Shown piece by piece: positions 32,546-41,107 of a DNA stretch of 64,000 nucleotides (positions are counted from its first letter, which is position 1; each line of letters begins with the position of its first letter). Where the stretch lies: the NCBI RefSeq assembly GCF_017565425.1, contig NZ_JAGEMK010000007.1, positions 108,945-172,944 of the forward strand, given 5' to 3'. The stretch comes from Actinotalea soli (GTDB lineage Bacteria; Actinomycetota; Actinomycetes; Actinomycetales; Cellulomonadaceae). The position numbers and the translations under genes were made by a program. Under the pieces are notes generated by a model that was not told the DNA's origin, did not search any database, and was given only the letters and a program-made list of their open reading frames with translations.

Positions 32546-33775
32546 GTGACACCCACCGGACCCGACACCGCCGCCGGACCCGTCCGTCGCACCGCGACGC
32601 AGATGGCCGACGGCCGCGACCTCATCTACTTCGACGACACCGAGGCGTACGTCTCGGGCGAGCGCACCCGTCGCCTGGACGACCCGCGCCCGCTGCCCGC
32701 GCGCTTCGAGCCGAGGATCGACGCCGACGGGGTCGAGCAGCCTCCCCTGGGCCCCGAGATGCGGCTCGACCCGCTCACCGGGGACTGGATCCCCATGGCC
32801 TCGCACCGCATGAACCGGACCTTCCTCCCCGCGGCCGACGCCTGCCCGCTGTGCCCTGCCCGCCCGGCGGACTCGGGCACCGACTACTCCGACGGCGAGG
32901 TGCCCGACACCGACTACGACGTCGTCGTGTTCGAGAACCGCTTCCCGGCCCTCATGCAGCTGCCCGGCGTCGGTCTCGAGGACGGCTGGGCCGTCGACGG
33001 CGAGGACCTGTGGCAGGCGCGCCCCGCCGCCGGACGCTGCGAGGTCGTGTGCTTCAGCTCCGACCACACCGGGTCCTTCGGAGGCCTGACCCCGCGCCGC
33101 GTGCGGACCATCATCGAGGCCTGGGCGGACCGCACCACCGAGCTCTCGGCCCTGCCGGGGATCGAGCAGGTCTTCTGCTTCGAGAACCGCGGCAAGGAGA
33201 TCGGGGTGACCCTGCCTCACCCGCACGGGCAGATCTACGCCTTTCCCTTCGTCACCCCCCGCACGCAGGCGATGCTGCGCCAGGCCGCGGCCTACCGCGA
33301 CCGGACCGGCGGCCACCTGCTGCGCGACGTCCTCGACGCCGAACGCCGCGCCGGCACCCGCGTGGTCCTGGAGACCGAGCACTGGACGGCGTACGTGCCG
33401 GCCGCCGCACGCTGGCCCGTCGAGGTGCACCTGGCCCCGAACCGGGACGTGCTGGACCTGCCGGGACTCACCGAGGTCGAGCGCGAGGACCTCGCCCTCG
33501 CCTACCTCGAGCTGCTGCGCCGCCTCGACCGGTTCTTCGTCGAGCCGGAGGAGGCCGGCGGCGCCCCCATCCCGCTGCCCTACATCGCGGGCTGGCACCA
33601 GGCCGTCGTCGGCGAGGGCCGTGAGCTCGGGCGCCTGCACCTGCAGGTGATCTCGGTGCTGCGCGCCCCCGGCAAGCTCAAGTACCTGGCCGGGGTCGAG
33701 TCGGGCATGGCCTCGTGGATCTCCGACACCACCCCCGAGCGCATCGCCGCCCGACTGCAGGAGGTCGCCCTGTGA
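32546..33775 (+). CDS. galT: Galactose-1-phosphate uridylyltransferase
   Basis: A 409-residue GalT of the Leloir pathway, exchanging UMP between UDP-glucose and galactose-1-phosphate. The nucleophilic His lies in LPHPHGQIYAFPF (HPH at 225-227). A zinc site is indicated by CPLC at 100-103, followed later by FENRFPAL. The C-terminal WHQAVVGEGRELGRLHLQV is the actinobacterial GalT pattern. The GTG at 32546 is 8 bp after deoR, and the stop overlaps the galK start by 4 bp (GTGA). Confidence 0.93.
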   Translation: MTPTGPDTAAGPVRRTATQMADGRDLIYFDDTEAYVSGERTRRLDDPRPLPARFEPRIDADGVEQPPLGPEMRLDPLTGDWIPMASHRMNRTFLPAADACPLCPARPADSGTDYSDGEVPDTDYDVVVFENRFPALMQLPGVGLEDGWAVDGEDLWQARPAAGRCEVVCFSSDHTGSFGGLTPRRVRTIIEAWADRTTELSALPGIEQVFCFENRGKEIGVTLPHPHGQIYAFPFVTPRTQAMLRQAAAYRDRTGGHLLRDVLDAERRAGTRVVLETEHWTAYVPAAARWPVEVHLAPNRDVLDLPGLTEVEREDLALAYLELLRRLDRFFVEPEEAGGAPIPLPYIAGWHQAVVGEGRELGRLHLQVISVLRAPGKLKYLAGVESGMASWISDTTPERIAARLQEVAL

Positions 33776-35025
33776 GCACGCCCAGCACCCCCACCCACCC
33801 GGGCACCCCCGTCGAGTGGCTCGAGGCCTGGACCCCGGCCGAGGGCGCCGCCCGGGCCACGGCCGCCTTCCACGCGGCCTTCGCGGCCGAGCCCGCAGGC
33901 GTCTGGTCGGCCCCGGGCCGCGCGAACGTCATCGGCGAGCACACCGACTACAACGGCGGCCTCTGCCTGCCCATGGCCCTGCCGCACCGCACCTACCTGG
34001 CGCTGCGGCCGCGCGAGGACGACGTCGTGCGGCTGGTCTCGGCCCAGGAGCCGCAGGCCGGTGTCTGGACGGCGGACCTCGCCCAGGTCGCGCCGGGCTC
34101 GGTCAGCGGCTGGGGGTCCTACGTCGTGGGCGTCGCCTGGGCGCTGCGCCAGGCGGGGTTCACGGTCGCCGGCTTCGACGCCGTGGTCGACTCCTGCGTG
34201 CCGTACGGGGCGGGGTTGTCCTCCTCGGCGGCCCTCGAGAGCGCGGTCGCGGTGGCCCTCGACGAGGTGCACGGTCTCGGTCTGGGCGGGGACGACGCCG
34301 GACGGGCCCGCCTGGCCGAGGTGTGCGTCCGGGCCGAGAACGACATCGCCGGGGCCAACACCGGTGGGATGGACCAGGCCGCCGCGTTGCGCACCCGTGA
34401 GGGCTTCGCCCTGATGCTCGACACCCGCGACGGCAGCACCCGTCACATCCCCTTCGACCTCGCGGCGCACGACCTCGCGCTCCTGGTCATCGACACCCGT
34501 GCCGAGCACCAGCTGGTCGACGGCCAGTACGCGGCGCGCCGGGCGACCTGCGAGGAGGCCGCGACGGCCCTGGGCGTCTCGACCCTGCGCGAGGTCACCG
34601 ACCTGGACGGCGCGCTCGAGCGCCTCGGGCAAGCCCTGCCCCCCGGGGCCGAGGTCGAGGTCTCCCGGCGGCGCGTGCGTCACGTGGTGACCGAGATCGC
34701 GCGGGTCGAGCTGGTCGACGACCTGCTCGCGGCCGACCAGGTCGAGGAGGTCGGTGCCGTGCTGACCGCTGCCCACGCCTCGCTGCGCGACGACTACGAG
34801 GTCAGCTGCCGCGAGCTCGACCTCGCCGTCGACACCGCGATCGCGGCCGGCTCCCTCGGCGGCCGGATGGTCGGCGGCGGGTTCGGTGGCTCGGCGATCG
34901 CGCTGGTCCGGGACTCCGAGGTCGAGCAGGTCGCCGCGACCGTCGCCGCGGCCTTCGCCGACGCAGCGCTCGAGGCCCCAGGCTTCCTCGTGGCGACCCC
35001 GGCCTCCCCTGCAGGTCGGTCCTGA
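33772..35025 (+). CDS. galK: Galactokinase
   Basis: A 417-residue GHMP kinase phosphorylating galactose. The galactokinase signature GRANVIGEHTDYNGG is at about 45-60, the ATP-binding motif reads YGAGLSSSAALES near 145-157, and the C-terminal GGRMVGGGFGGSAIAL (motif 3) is intact. It is translationally coupled to galT. The operon lacks galE in this window, so UDP-glucose 4-epimerase must be encoded elsewhere. Confidence 0.94.
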   Translation: MSTPSTPTHPGTPVEWLEAWTPAEGAARATAAFHAAFAAEPAGVWSAPGRANVIGEHTDYNGGLCLPMALPHRTYLALRPREDDVVRLVSAQEPQAGVWTADLAQVAPGSVSGWGSYVVGVAWALRQAGFTVAGFDAVVDSCVPYGAGLSSSAALESAVAVALDEVHGLGLGGDDAGRARLAEVCVRAENDIAGANTGGMDQAAALRTREGFALMLDTRDGSTRHIPFDLAAHDLALLVIDTRAEHQLVDGQYAARRATCEEAATALGVSTLREVTDLDGALERLGQALPPGAEVEVSRRRVRHVVTEIARVELVDDLLAADQVEEVGAVLTAAHASLRDDYEVSCRELDLAVDTAIAAGSLGGRMVGGGFGGSAIALVRDSEVEQVAATVAAAFADAALEAPGFLVATPASPAGRS

Positions 35026-35127
35026 CGTCGCAGGATGTCATCCCTGGGAATGATCTCCTCGACCCCGGGGAGTCGCTACCGTCTGTGCCATCACGTCGAC
35101 GTCAGCACGAAAGCAGGGGGCACCACG

Positions 35128-36150
35128 ATGCGCACCACCACGTCCCGATCCTTCCTCACCCTTACCGGAGCGGGCCTGGTCCTGGCCCTCGCGGCCTGCT
35201 CCGGCGGGAGCTCGGAGTCCTCGAGCGCCCCGGAGCCCGGGCCCCTCGACGTCTACTTCGAGGACCTCTACGCGGACTGGGACTCGGACGAGGGCCAGGC
35301 CCAGATGATGCGGGTCGAGGAGATCGCCGCCGAGTGCATGGCCGAGCAGGGCTTCGAGTACATCCCGCAGGACACCAGCGGCGGTGTGTCGTTCAGCTCC
35401 GACGACCTCGACGTCGAGTGGGGCACTGCCGAGTTCGCCGAGCAGTACGGCTACGGCATCACGACCGACCCGTGGGGGACTGTCGACGAGGGTGAACCCG
35501 TCGACGAGGAGGAGTGGGTCGACCCCAACGCCGAGTACGTCGAGGCGATGTCTCCGTCCGAGCAGGACGCCTACTACGCCGCGCTCTACGGCACCGACCC
35601 CGGCCCCGCGGAGGGCGAGGAGGAGGAGTGGGAGTACGACTGGGAGCTGGCGGGATGCCAGGGCCTGGCCCAGCACGAGGTCTACGAGGGCGGTGACAGC
35701 GCCGACAGCGAGAGGTTCGCTGCCCTCGAGGACGAGATGAGCCGCATGTGGGAGGCCACCGAGGCGGACCCGCGCCTGGCCGAGGCCGGTGCCGAGTGGG
35801 GCTCGTGCATGGCCGACGCCGGCTACCCCGGCCTCGCCGCCGTCGGGGACGCCGAGGAGGCGTTCTACGAGGAGATCAACGCGATCCAGGAGGAGGCCTA
35901 CGGCCAGGACCTCGGCGAGGACGCGACCGCGGAGGACTGGGAGGCCCTCGACAAGGCCGCCCGGGAGGCTCAGTCCGAGCTGACCCCGCGCGAGATCGAG
36001 ACGGCCGTGGCCGACTTCGAGTGCCGCGACAAGGTGGGCTACACCGAGGTCCTGACCGAGGTGAACCACGAGCACCAGCAGGCGTTCGTCGACGCCCACA
36101 AGGCCGACCTGGAGGCCTATGTCGAGCACGTGCGCGAGTCGATGGGCTGA
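35128..36150 (+). CDS. Acidic Cys-motif lipoprotein of an ABC efflux operon
   Basis: A 340-residue lipoprotein: signal peptide with lipobox LALAAC (Cys24), a Ser-rich spacer, then a very acidic body. Three segments share a C-(M)-A-x-x-G-(F/Y) pattern: ECMAEQGFEYI, SCMADAGYPGL, and ECRDKVGYTEV, plus AGCQGLAQHE. These suggest repeated small domains with paired cysteines. It starts a tight operon with an HlyD-like adaptor (12 bp gap), ABC ATPase and MacB permease, so it probably acts at the outer face of the membrane as a substrate-binding or gating partner. No named family is recognised with certainty. AAGCAGGGGG precedes the ATG. Confidence 0.75.
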   Translation: MRTTTSRSFLTLTGAGLVLALAACSGGSSESSSAPEPGPLDVYFEDLYADWDSDEGQAQMMRVEEIAAECMAEQGFEYIPQDTSGGVSFSSDDLDVEWGTAEFAEQYGYGITTDPWGTVDEGEPVDEEEWVDPNAEYVEAMSPSEQDAYYAALYGTDPGPAEGEEEEWEYDWELAGCQGLAQHEVYEGGDSADSERFAALEDEMSRMWEATEADPRLAEAGAEWGSCMADAGYPGLAAVGDAEEAFYEEINAIQEEAYGQDLGEDATAEDWEALDKAAREAQSELTPREIETAVADFECRDKVGYTEVLTEVNHEHQQAFVDAHKADLEAYVEHVRESMG

Positions 36151-36162
36151 GGGGCCCTCATC

Positions 36163-37839
36163 GTGCGACGTCCTCGTCTGTCCTCGTTCCGCCTGCCCGC
36201 CGCAGGCTCCACCCGCACCATCTGGATCATCGCGCTGACCGCGGTGATCAGCCTGGCCGCGGGGCTGGGCCTCAGCCGCATGATCGTCTCCCCGGCTGAG
36301 GCCGCGGCCGACGCCGAGCCCCCCGAGGCGGGCCCCATCACCGTGCCCGTCGAGGAGCGGGTCCTGGCCAACGACGTCGTCCTGCGCGGCGACGCGATCT
36401 ACGAGGACCCGGCGGAGGTGACCATCGAGGCCGGTGACCTGGGCGGCCCTGCCGTGGTGACCGGTCAGGTCCCCGAGGTCGGGGCCACGATCGACGCGGG
36501 CGAGGTGCTCCTGGAGATCACCGGTCGGCCCGTGATCCTGCTCGAGGGCGACCTGCCCGTCTACCGCACCCTGCGCGCCGGGGTGTCTGGCCCCGACGTC
36601 GCCCAGCTCAAGGGGGCCCTGCGCGGCCTGGGTATCGAGGTCGGCGACGGCGACGTCTACGACTCGAGCACCGCGAACGGGGTGGCGGCCCTGTACGCCG
36701 CGGTCGGCTACCCGGCCCCGACCGCGGGCGAGGAGGCCGAGTTGGCCCTCGACTCCGCGCGGGACAGCGTGACCGCGGCCGAGCAGGCCGTGGCCGACGC
36801 ACGACGCGAGCTCGCCTCCTCGAGCACCGGCACCCTCCACTCGGAGCGGGTCCGCCTGCAGGCCGACGTCAACAGCGCCCAGCACCGCCTGGACGCCGCA
36901 CGAGCAGCCTGCGACAGGCCCACCGAGGAGCAGCCCTGCGACCCGGGCGCCGTGATCGACGCCCAGGGGGCCTACGACGTCGCGATCGCCGCCCGGGAGG
37001 AGGGCCAGGCCGGCCCGGACACCTCGGCCTCCCAGGGCATGGTCGACGCCGCGGTGCGCAGCCTGGCCCAGGCCCAGGAGGACCTCGCCGCGGCCCAGCG
37101 GGACGTCATCACGCCGCTGCCCGCCAGCGAGGTCGTCTACCTCGCTGCGGCGCCGCGACGGGTCGACGCGGTCAGCGTCCAGCGGGGTGCCACGGTGTCA
37201 GGCTCGGTGATGAGCGTCTCGGGGGCCACCCTGCAGATCGAGGGGTCGGTCGGCAAGGCCGACGCCGCGCTGATCGAGGAGGGCACGGAGGCCACCATCA
37301 CGCTGCCAGGCGGCGAGGACGTCACCGGCACCGTGGTGTCGGTCGGCGTCGCCGCGAAGAGCACCGGCTCGAGCGGTGGCGAGGACGGCGGATCCGGCGG
37401 GGACTCGGGCGCCGCCGCGGCGAACCGCGAGCGGGTGGTCATCGAGCCAGGAGAGCTCACCGAGGAGCAGCGCTCCGAGCTCCAGGGCTCGAACGTCCGG
37501 ATCACCATCGGCGTCTCCTCGACCGGGGGCGAGGTGCTGGCCGTGCCCATCGCGGCGCTGACCGCGGGCCCCGGGGGCGAGGCGCGGGTCGAGCTCGTGG
37601 TGGCCGGCCAGGAGGAGACCGTCCTCGTCGAGGTCGAGACCGGGCTCGCCGCAGGCGGGTTCGTCGCGGTGACCCCGATCGGTGGCGAGCTCGCGGCCGG
37701 TGACCGCGTGGTCGTCGGGCAGACCCAGGGTGAGGCCTGGGAGCCCGAGGAGGGCGGCGGGGCCGACGAGGAGGACGGCGAGGACGAGGAGGAGGACGCC
37801 GACGCGGAGGAGGCGACCGAGGACGAGGCCGAAGGGTGA
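36163..37839 (+). CDS. HlyD-like periplasmic-adaptor-type protein with peptidoglycan-binding domain
   Basis: A 558-residue membrane-anchored adaptor. One N-terminal helix (about 20-42), a beta-barrel/lipoyl-like part, a peptidoglycan-binding-1-like unit (VYRTLRAGVSGPDVAQLKGA around 126-145), a coiled-coil hairpin (about 195-310), then barrel strands and a Ser/Gly loop. The last about 35 residues are nearly all Glu/Asp. This is the actinobacterial MacA-like partner found with MacB-type transporters in organisms without an outer membrane, apparently tethering the pump to the wall. GTG start; the stop overlaps the ATPase start. Confidence 0.82.
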   Translation: MRRPRLSSFRLPAAGSTRTIWIIALTAVISLAAGLGLSRMIVSPAEAAADAEPPEAGPITVPVEERVLANDVVLRGDAIYEDPAEVTIEAGDLGGPAVVTGQVPEVGATIDAGEVLLEITGRPVILLEGDLPVYRTLRAGVSGPDVAQLKGALRGLGIEVGDGDVYDSSTANGVAALYAAVGYPAPTAGEEAELALDSARDSVTAAEQAVADARRELASSSTGTLHSERVRLQADVNSAQHRLDAARAACDRPTEEQPCDPGAVIDAQGAYDVAIAAREEGQAGPDTSASQGMVDAAVRSLAQAQEDLAAAQRDVITPLPASEVVYLAAAPRRVDAVSVQRGATVSGSVMSVSGATLQIEGSVGKADAALIEEGTEATITLPGGEDVTGTVVSVGVAAKSTGSSGGEDGGSGGDSGAAAANRERVVIEPGELTEEQRSELQGSNVRITIGVSSTGGEVLAVPIAALTAGPGGEARVELVVAGQEETVLVEVETGLAAGGFVAVTPIGGELAAGDRVVVGQTQGEAWEPEEGGGADEEDGEDEEEDADAEEATEDEAEG

Positions 37840-38570
37840 CCGTCCTCGAGGTGTTCGCCGACCCGACCCCCGCCGAGGAGCCCGCAGGGCCACCGCCGCC
37901 GGTCATCGAGCTGCGCGGGCTCGGCAGGGCCTTCCCGGGCACTCCCCCCGTCGAGGCGCTGCGCTCGGTGGACCTGAAGGTCGAGGCGCGCGAGTACGTG
38001 TCCATCGTCGGACCCTCCGGCTCGGGCAAGTCGACCCTGCTGCACATCCTCGGGCTGCTCGACCGTCCGACCTCGGGGGACTACCTGCTCGACGGCGTGA
38101 GCACGGCCGAGGCCACCGAGGACCAGCGGGCAGCCCTGCGGGGCGGGCGCATCGGCTTCGTCTTCCAGTCCTTCCACCTGCTGCCGCACCGCTCGGTGCT
38201 CGACAACGTGCTGCTCGCGACCCTCTACAGCGGGGTGCCGCGGGTCGAGCGTCGTGATCGCGCGCTCGCGGCCCTGGACCGGGTGGGGCTGAGCCACCGC
38301 CTGGAGTTCATGCCCACGGTCCTCTCGGGCGGTGAGCGGCAACGGGTGGCTGTGGCCAGGGCCGTGATGACCCAGCCGCACGTGCTGCTGGCCGACGAGC
38401 CCACCGGCAACCTCGACTCGGAGAACTCCGCCGGGGTGCTCGACCTGTTCGACGAGCTGCACGCCGACGGCCTGACCCTGGTGGTCATCACCCACGACGC
38501 AGCCGTCTCCCGCCGGGCCGAGCGCAGCGTGCGCATCGCCGACGGGACCCTCACGGAGGTCGTCGCGTGA
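37836..38570 (+). CDS. MacB/LolD-type ABC transporter ATP-binding protein
   Basis: A 244-residue ABC ATPase. Walker A GPSGSGKST near 58-66, Q-loop FVFQSFHLLPHRSVLDN, signature LSGGERQRVAVARA, and Walker B LLADEPTGNLDS are all intact, and the last two motifs are typical of the MacB/LolD/FtsE group. GTG start overlapping the adaptor stop and a GTGA overlap with the permease show a translationally coupled operon. Confidence 0.93.
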   Translation: MTVLEVFADPTPAEEPAGPPPPVIELRGLGRAFPGTPPVEALRSVDLKVEAREYVSIVGPSGSGKSTLLHILGLLDRPTSGDYLLDGVSTAEATEDQRAALRGGRIGFVFQSFHLLPHRSVLDNVLLATLYSGVPRVERRDRALAALDRVGLSHRLEFMPTVLSGGERQRVAVARAVMTQPHVLLADEPTGNLDSENSAGVLDLFDELHADGLTLVVITHDAAVSRRAERSVRIADGTLTEVVA

Positions 38571-39985
38571 CGGGCAGCCCGGCGGAGGTCACGACCGCCC
38601 GCGCGGAGGAGGCCGAGACGGGGGCCGCCCCCGAGACGACGGCGGACGGCGCCCCGCGGCCCCGGCGCGGTCGCCGACCGGGTCGGCTCGGTTCGCCGTG
38701 GCGTCGTCTGCGGCAGCGCCGGGCGGACCGTCGGGCCGCCCGCGAGGTGAGCCGTGGCGGGGCTGCGGCGGGCGACCTCTTCGGGGTGCGGGACCTGGTC
38801 GCCGAGGCGGCCCACGGCATCGGTGCCCGGCCGGCCCGTCTGCTCCTGACGATCGTCGGGACGGTGCTGGGCATCGGCTCCCTAGTGGTGACGGTCGGGC
38901 TCGCGCAGACCGCCGCGGGGCAGATCTCGCGGCAGTTCGACGCCGTGGCATCGACCCAGGTGACGGTCGAGCCGGCGACCGCCCGGACGCAGGGTGGCGA
39001 GCGGGCCACCGGTCGCATCCCCTGGGACGTCGAGGACCGCATGATGCGGCTCGCCGGGATCGAGGCCGTGGGCGGGGTCAGCGCGGTCGACGTCGCAGAC
39101 GCCGAGATCACGGCCGTCCCGGTCAACGACCCCGCGGCCGCCGCGACCGTCAGCCCGCAGGTGCTGGCAGCGACCCCGGGTCTCCTCGAGGCCGTCCGGG
39201 GCCAGGTCGTCACGGGTCGGTTCTTCGACGCCGGGCACGACGAGCGAGCCGACCGCGTGGTCGTCCTGGGCTCGAGGGCGGCGACCCGTCTGGGCGTGAA
39301 CCGGGTCGACCGGCAGCCCTCGATCTTCATCGACGGGCGCCCGTACACGGTGATCGGCGTGATCGGTGACGTCTCCCGACGCACCGACCTGCTCGACGCC
39401 GTGATCCTGCCCATGGGGACCGCGCGCAGCGACTTCGAGCTCTCGGTGCTCGAGGAGGCCCACGCGCGGATCGCCATCGGAGCGGGACCCGTGGTGGGCG
39501 AGCAGGTGCCGATCGCCCTCGCCCCGAACGACCCCGAGTCGGTGAACGTCCAGGTGCCCCCGCCGCCGTCGGCCGTGCAGCAGAACGTGCAGGCGGACAT
39601 CAACGCGATCTTCCTGGCCCTCGGCGCGGTGGCCCTGCTGGTCGGTGGGCTGGGCATCGCCAACGTGACCCTGCTGTCGGTGCGGGAGCGGATCGGTGAG
39701 ATCGGCCTGCGCCGGGCCCTGGGCGCCACCCGCAAGAACATCGGCAGCCAGTTCCTCGTCGAGTCTGCGGTGATCGGCCTGCTCGGGGGGCTGATCGGCT
39801 CGGCCCTGGGCGTGGCCGTCGTGCTCGTGGTGTCGCTCTCGAAGGAGTGGACACCGATCCTCGACACCTGGGTGGTGCTCGGCTCCTCGGTCCTGGGCGC
39901 GGTGATCGGCCTGCTGGCCGGCACCTACCCGGCGCTCAAGGCCGCGGCCATCGAGCCGATCACGGCGTTGCGCGGGGGCACGTAG
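38567..39985 (+). CDS. MacB-type ABC transporter permease
   Basis: A 472-residue permease. A basic Arg/Ala-rich N-terminal cytoplasmic segment of about 65 residues precedes helix 1 (LLLTIVGTVLGIGSLVVTVGL), then a large extracytoplasmic MacB-PCD-like domain (about 110-335) and three C-terminal helices including the FtsX-type motif LLSVRERIGEIGLRRALGAT. It is the mechanotransmission permease partner of the ATPase and adaptor. The unusually long basic N-terminus may be partly a start-site artefact, but the GTGA overlap supports it. Confidence 0.9.
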   Translation: MTGSPAEVTTARAEEAETGAAPETTADGAPRPRRGRRPGRLGSPWRRLRQRRADRRAAREVSRGGAAAGDLFGVRDLVAEAAHGIGARPARLLLTIVGTVLGIGSLVVTVGLAQTAAGQISRQFDAVASTQVTVEPATARTQGGERATGRIPWDVEDRMMRLAGIEAVGGVSAVDVADAEITAVPVNDPAAAATVSPQVLAATPGLLEAVRGQVVTGRFFDAGHDERADRVVVLGSRAATRLGVNRVDRQPSIFIDGRPYTVIGVIGDVSRRTDLLDAVILPMGTARSDFELSVLEEAHARIAIGAGPVVGEQVPIALAPNDPESVNVQVPPPPSAVQQNVQADINAIFLALGAVALLVGGLGIANVTLLSVRERIGEIGLRRALGATRKNIGSQFLVESAVIGLLGGLIGSALGVAVVLVVSLSKEWTPILDTWVVLGSSVLGAVIGLLAGTYPALKAAAIEPITALRGGT

Positions 39986-39989
39986 CGGG

Positions 39990-40838
39990 ATGGAGGCGCC
40001 GACCAGGGATCGTGGACCACGGCTCGACCCGCCCGCGATGGCCGTGGCCCTCGGGGTCCCGATCCTGGTCAGCGCGACCTTCCTGACGGTCGCGGCGGTG
40101 TGGTCCGAGGGCCTGGGTGATCAGGTCGCCACGCACTGGGACTGGTCGGGCGAGCCCGACGGGTTCGGCTCACGGACCAGCTTCGTCGCGGTCGTCCCGG
40201 CGCTGACGACCGTGCTGGGCGTGGCCCTGGGGATCGCGGCCGGCTACGGGCGCACCTGGGTCACGATGCGTCGCGGGTTGCTCGGTCTCGGCGTCGGGAC
40301 CTCCGTGTACCTGGGAGGCCTGGGGATCGTCGCGCTCGCCGTGCAGCGAGACGGTGCGGCGGGACGGCTGCCCCTGTGGACAACCCTCGGGATCGCCGTG
40401 CTCGCGACCCTGGTCGGCGTGGTCGCCGCGCGCGTACCGCAGGACCATCGACCGGTGGTCCTGGCGACTGACCCACCGGACCCCGCCCTCCGCCGCTCGG
40501 CGGCACGCGCGGTCCTCGCCCACCCGATCGGCGGGGGCGGACGGCTGAGCGTGGACGAGGACCTCGTACGGATCCGGTGGTACCTGGGCGACGCGCTCCG
40601 GCTGGACGTCGCCGAGGTCACCGGCGCCGAGGCGATCACGGTCTCGGCCTTCGGCGAGTTCGGCGGGTGGGGGCTGCGCACGTCCCCGACCGGCAGCCGC
40701 TACGCCTTCCTCGGGCGGGGCTCCCGGGCCGTCGAGCTCACCAAGGCCGACGGCACGCAGTGGGTCGTCACCACCCCGCAGGCCGAGGAGGTCGCCGGGG
40801 TGATCAACAGCGCCGCGGACCGGCAGCGCACCAGGTGA
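39990..40838 (+). CDS. DUF1648/SdpI-N-like membrane protein
   Basis: A 282-residue membrane protein. The DUF1648 motif (ATHWDWSGEPDGFGSR) follows the first helix, with three further helices to about residue 145; the C-terminal half is soluble (SVDEDLVRIRWYLGDALRLD and later VELTKADGTQWVVTTPQ). DUF1648 occurs in SdpI-type toxin-immunity and regulatory membrane proteins. It begins 5 bp after the permease stop and may be co-transcribed with the efflux operon. Its role there is unknown. Confidence 0.8.
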   Translation: MEAPTRDRGPRLDPPAMAVALGVPILVSATFLTVAAVWSEGLGDQVATHWDWSGEPDGFGSRTSFVAVVPALTTVLGVALGIAAGYGRTWVTMRRGLLGLGVGTSVYLGGLGIVALAVQRDGAAGRLPLWTTLGIAVLATLVGVVAARVPQDHRPVVLATDPPDPALRRSAARAVLAHPIGGGGRLSVDEDLVRIRWYLGDALRLDVAEVTGAEAITVSAFGEFGGWGLRTSPTGSRYAFLGRGSRAVELTKADGTQWVVTTPQAEEVAGVINSAADRQRTR

Positions 40839-41000
40839 CCCCCGCGATCCGGTCCCGCCGGCGACTCCCGGAGGTCAAGGGCGCTGGCGCGGCGCCGTGC
40901 GCCCCGAAGAGCGGGTGAGTCCCTCACGGATGGCACGAGAAGCTCTCCCCGCCCGTCGCCGGACCAGCCCTTGCCGCTGCTCTCTGGGTCGCGCACGGCT

Positions 41001-41039
41001 GCGGAGAGTTGGTCACGGATCTCGTGACCAACTCTCCGC
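41001..41039. terminator. Bidirectional terminator, 17-bp perfect stem
   Basis: The arms 41001-41017 and 41023-41039 (GCGGAGAGTTGGTCACG and its complement) pair perfectly around a 5-nt loop. It lies between the efflux-operon end (plus) and the convergent flavoprotein gene (minus). The 160 bp before it (40839-41000) hold no gene I can support. Confidence 0.88.
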
Positions 41040-41107
41040 TCGGCCATGGCGGGGGGGTCGGCGGGGACGGTGCACGCGAGGGATTCGGCCGACGTGTGGG
41101 GGTGGGA

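Noticed and set aside
40839..41000. Short ORFs in the gap after the DUF1648 gene
   Set aside because: They lack ribosome sites and typical codon bias and overlap no known family; the gap is better explained by the terminator at its end.
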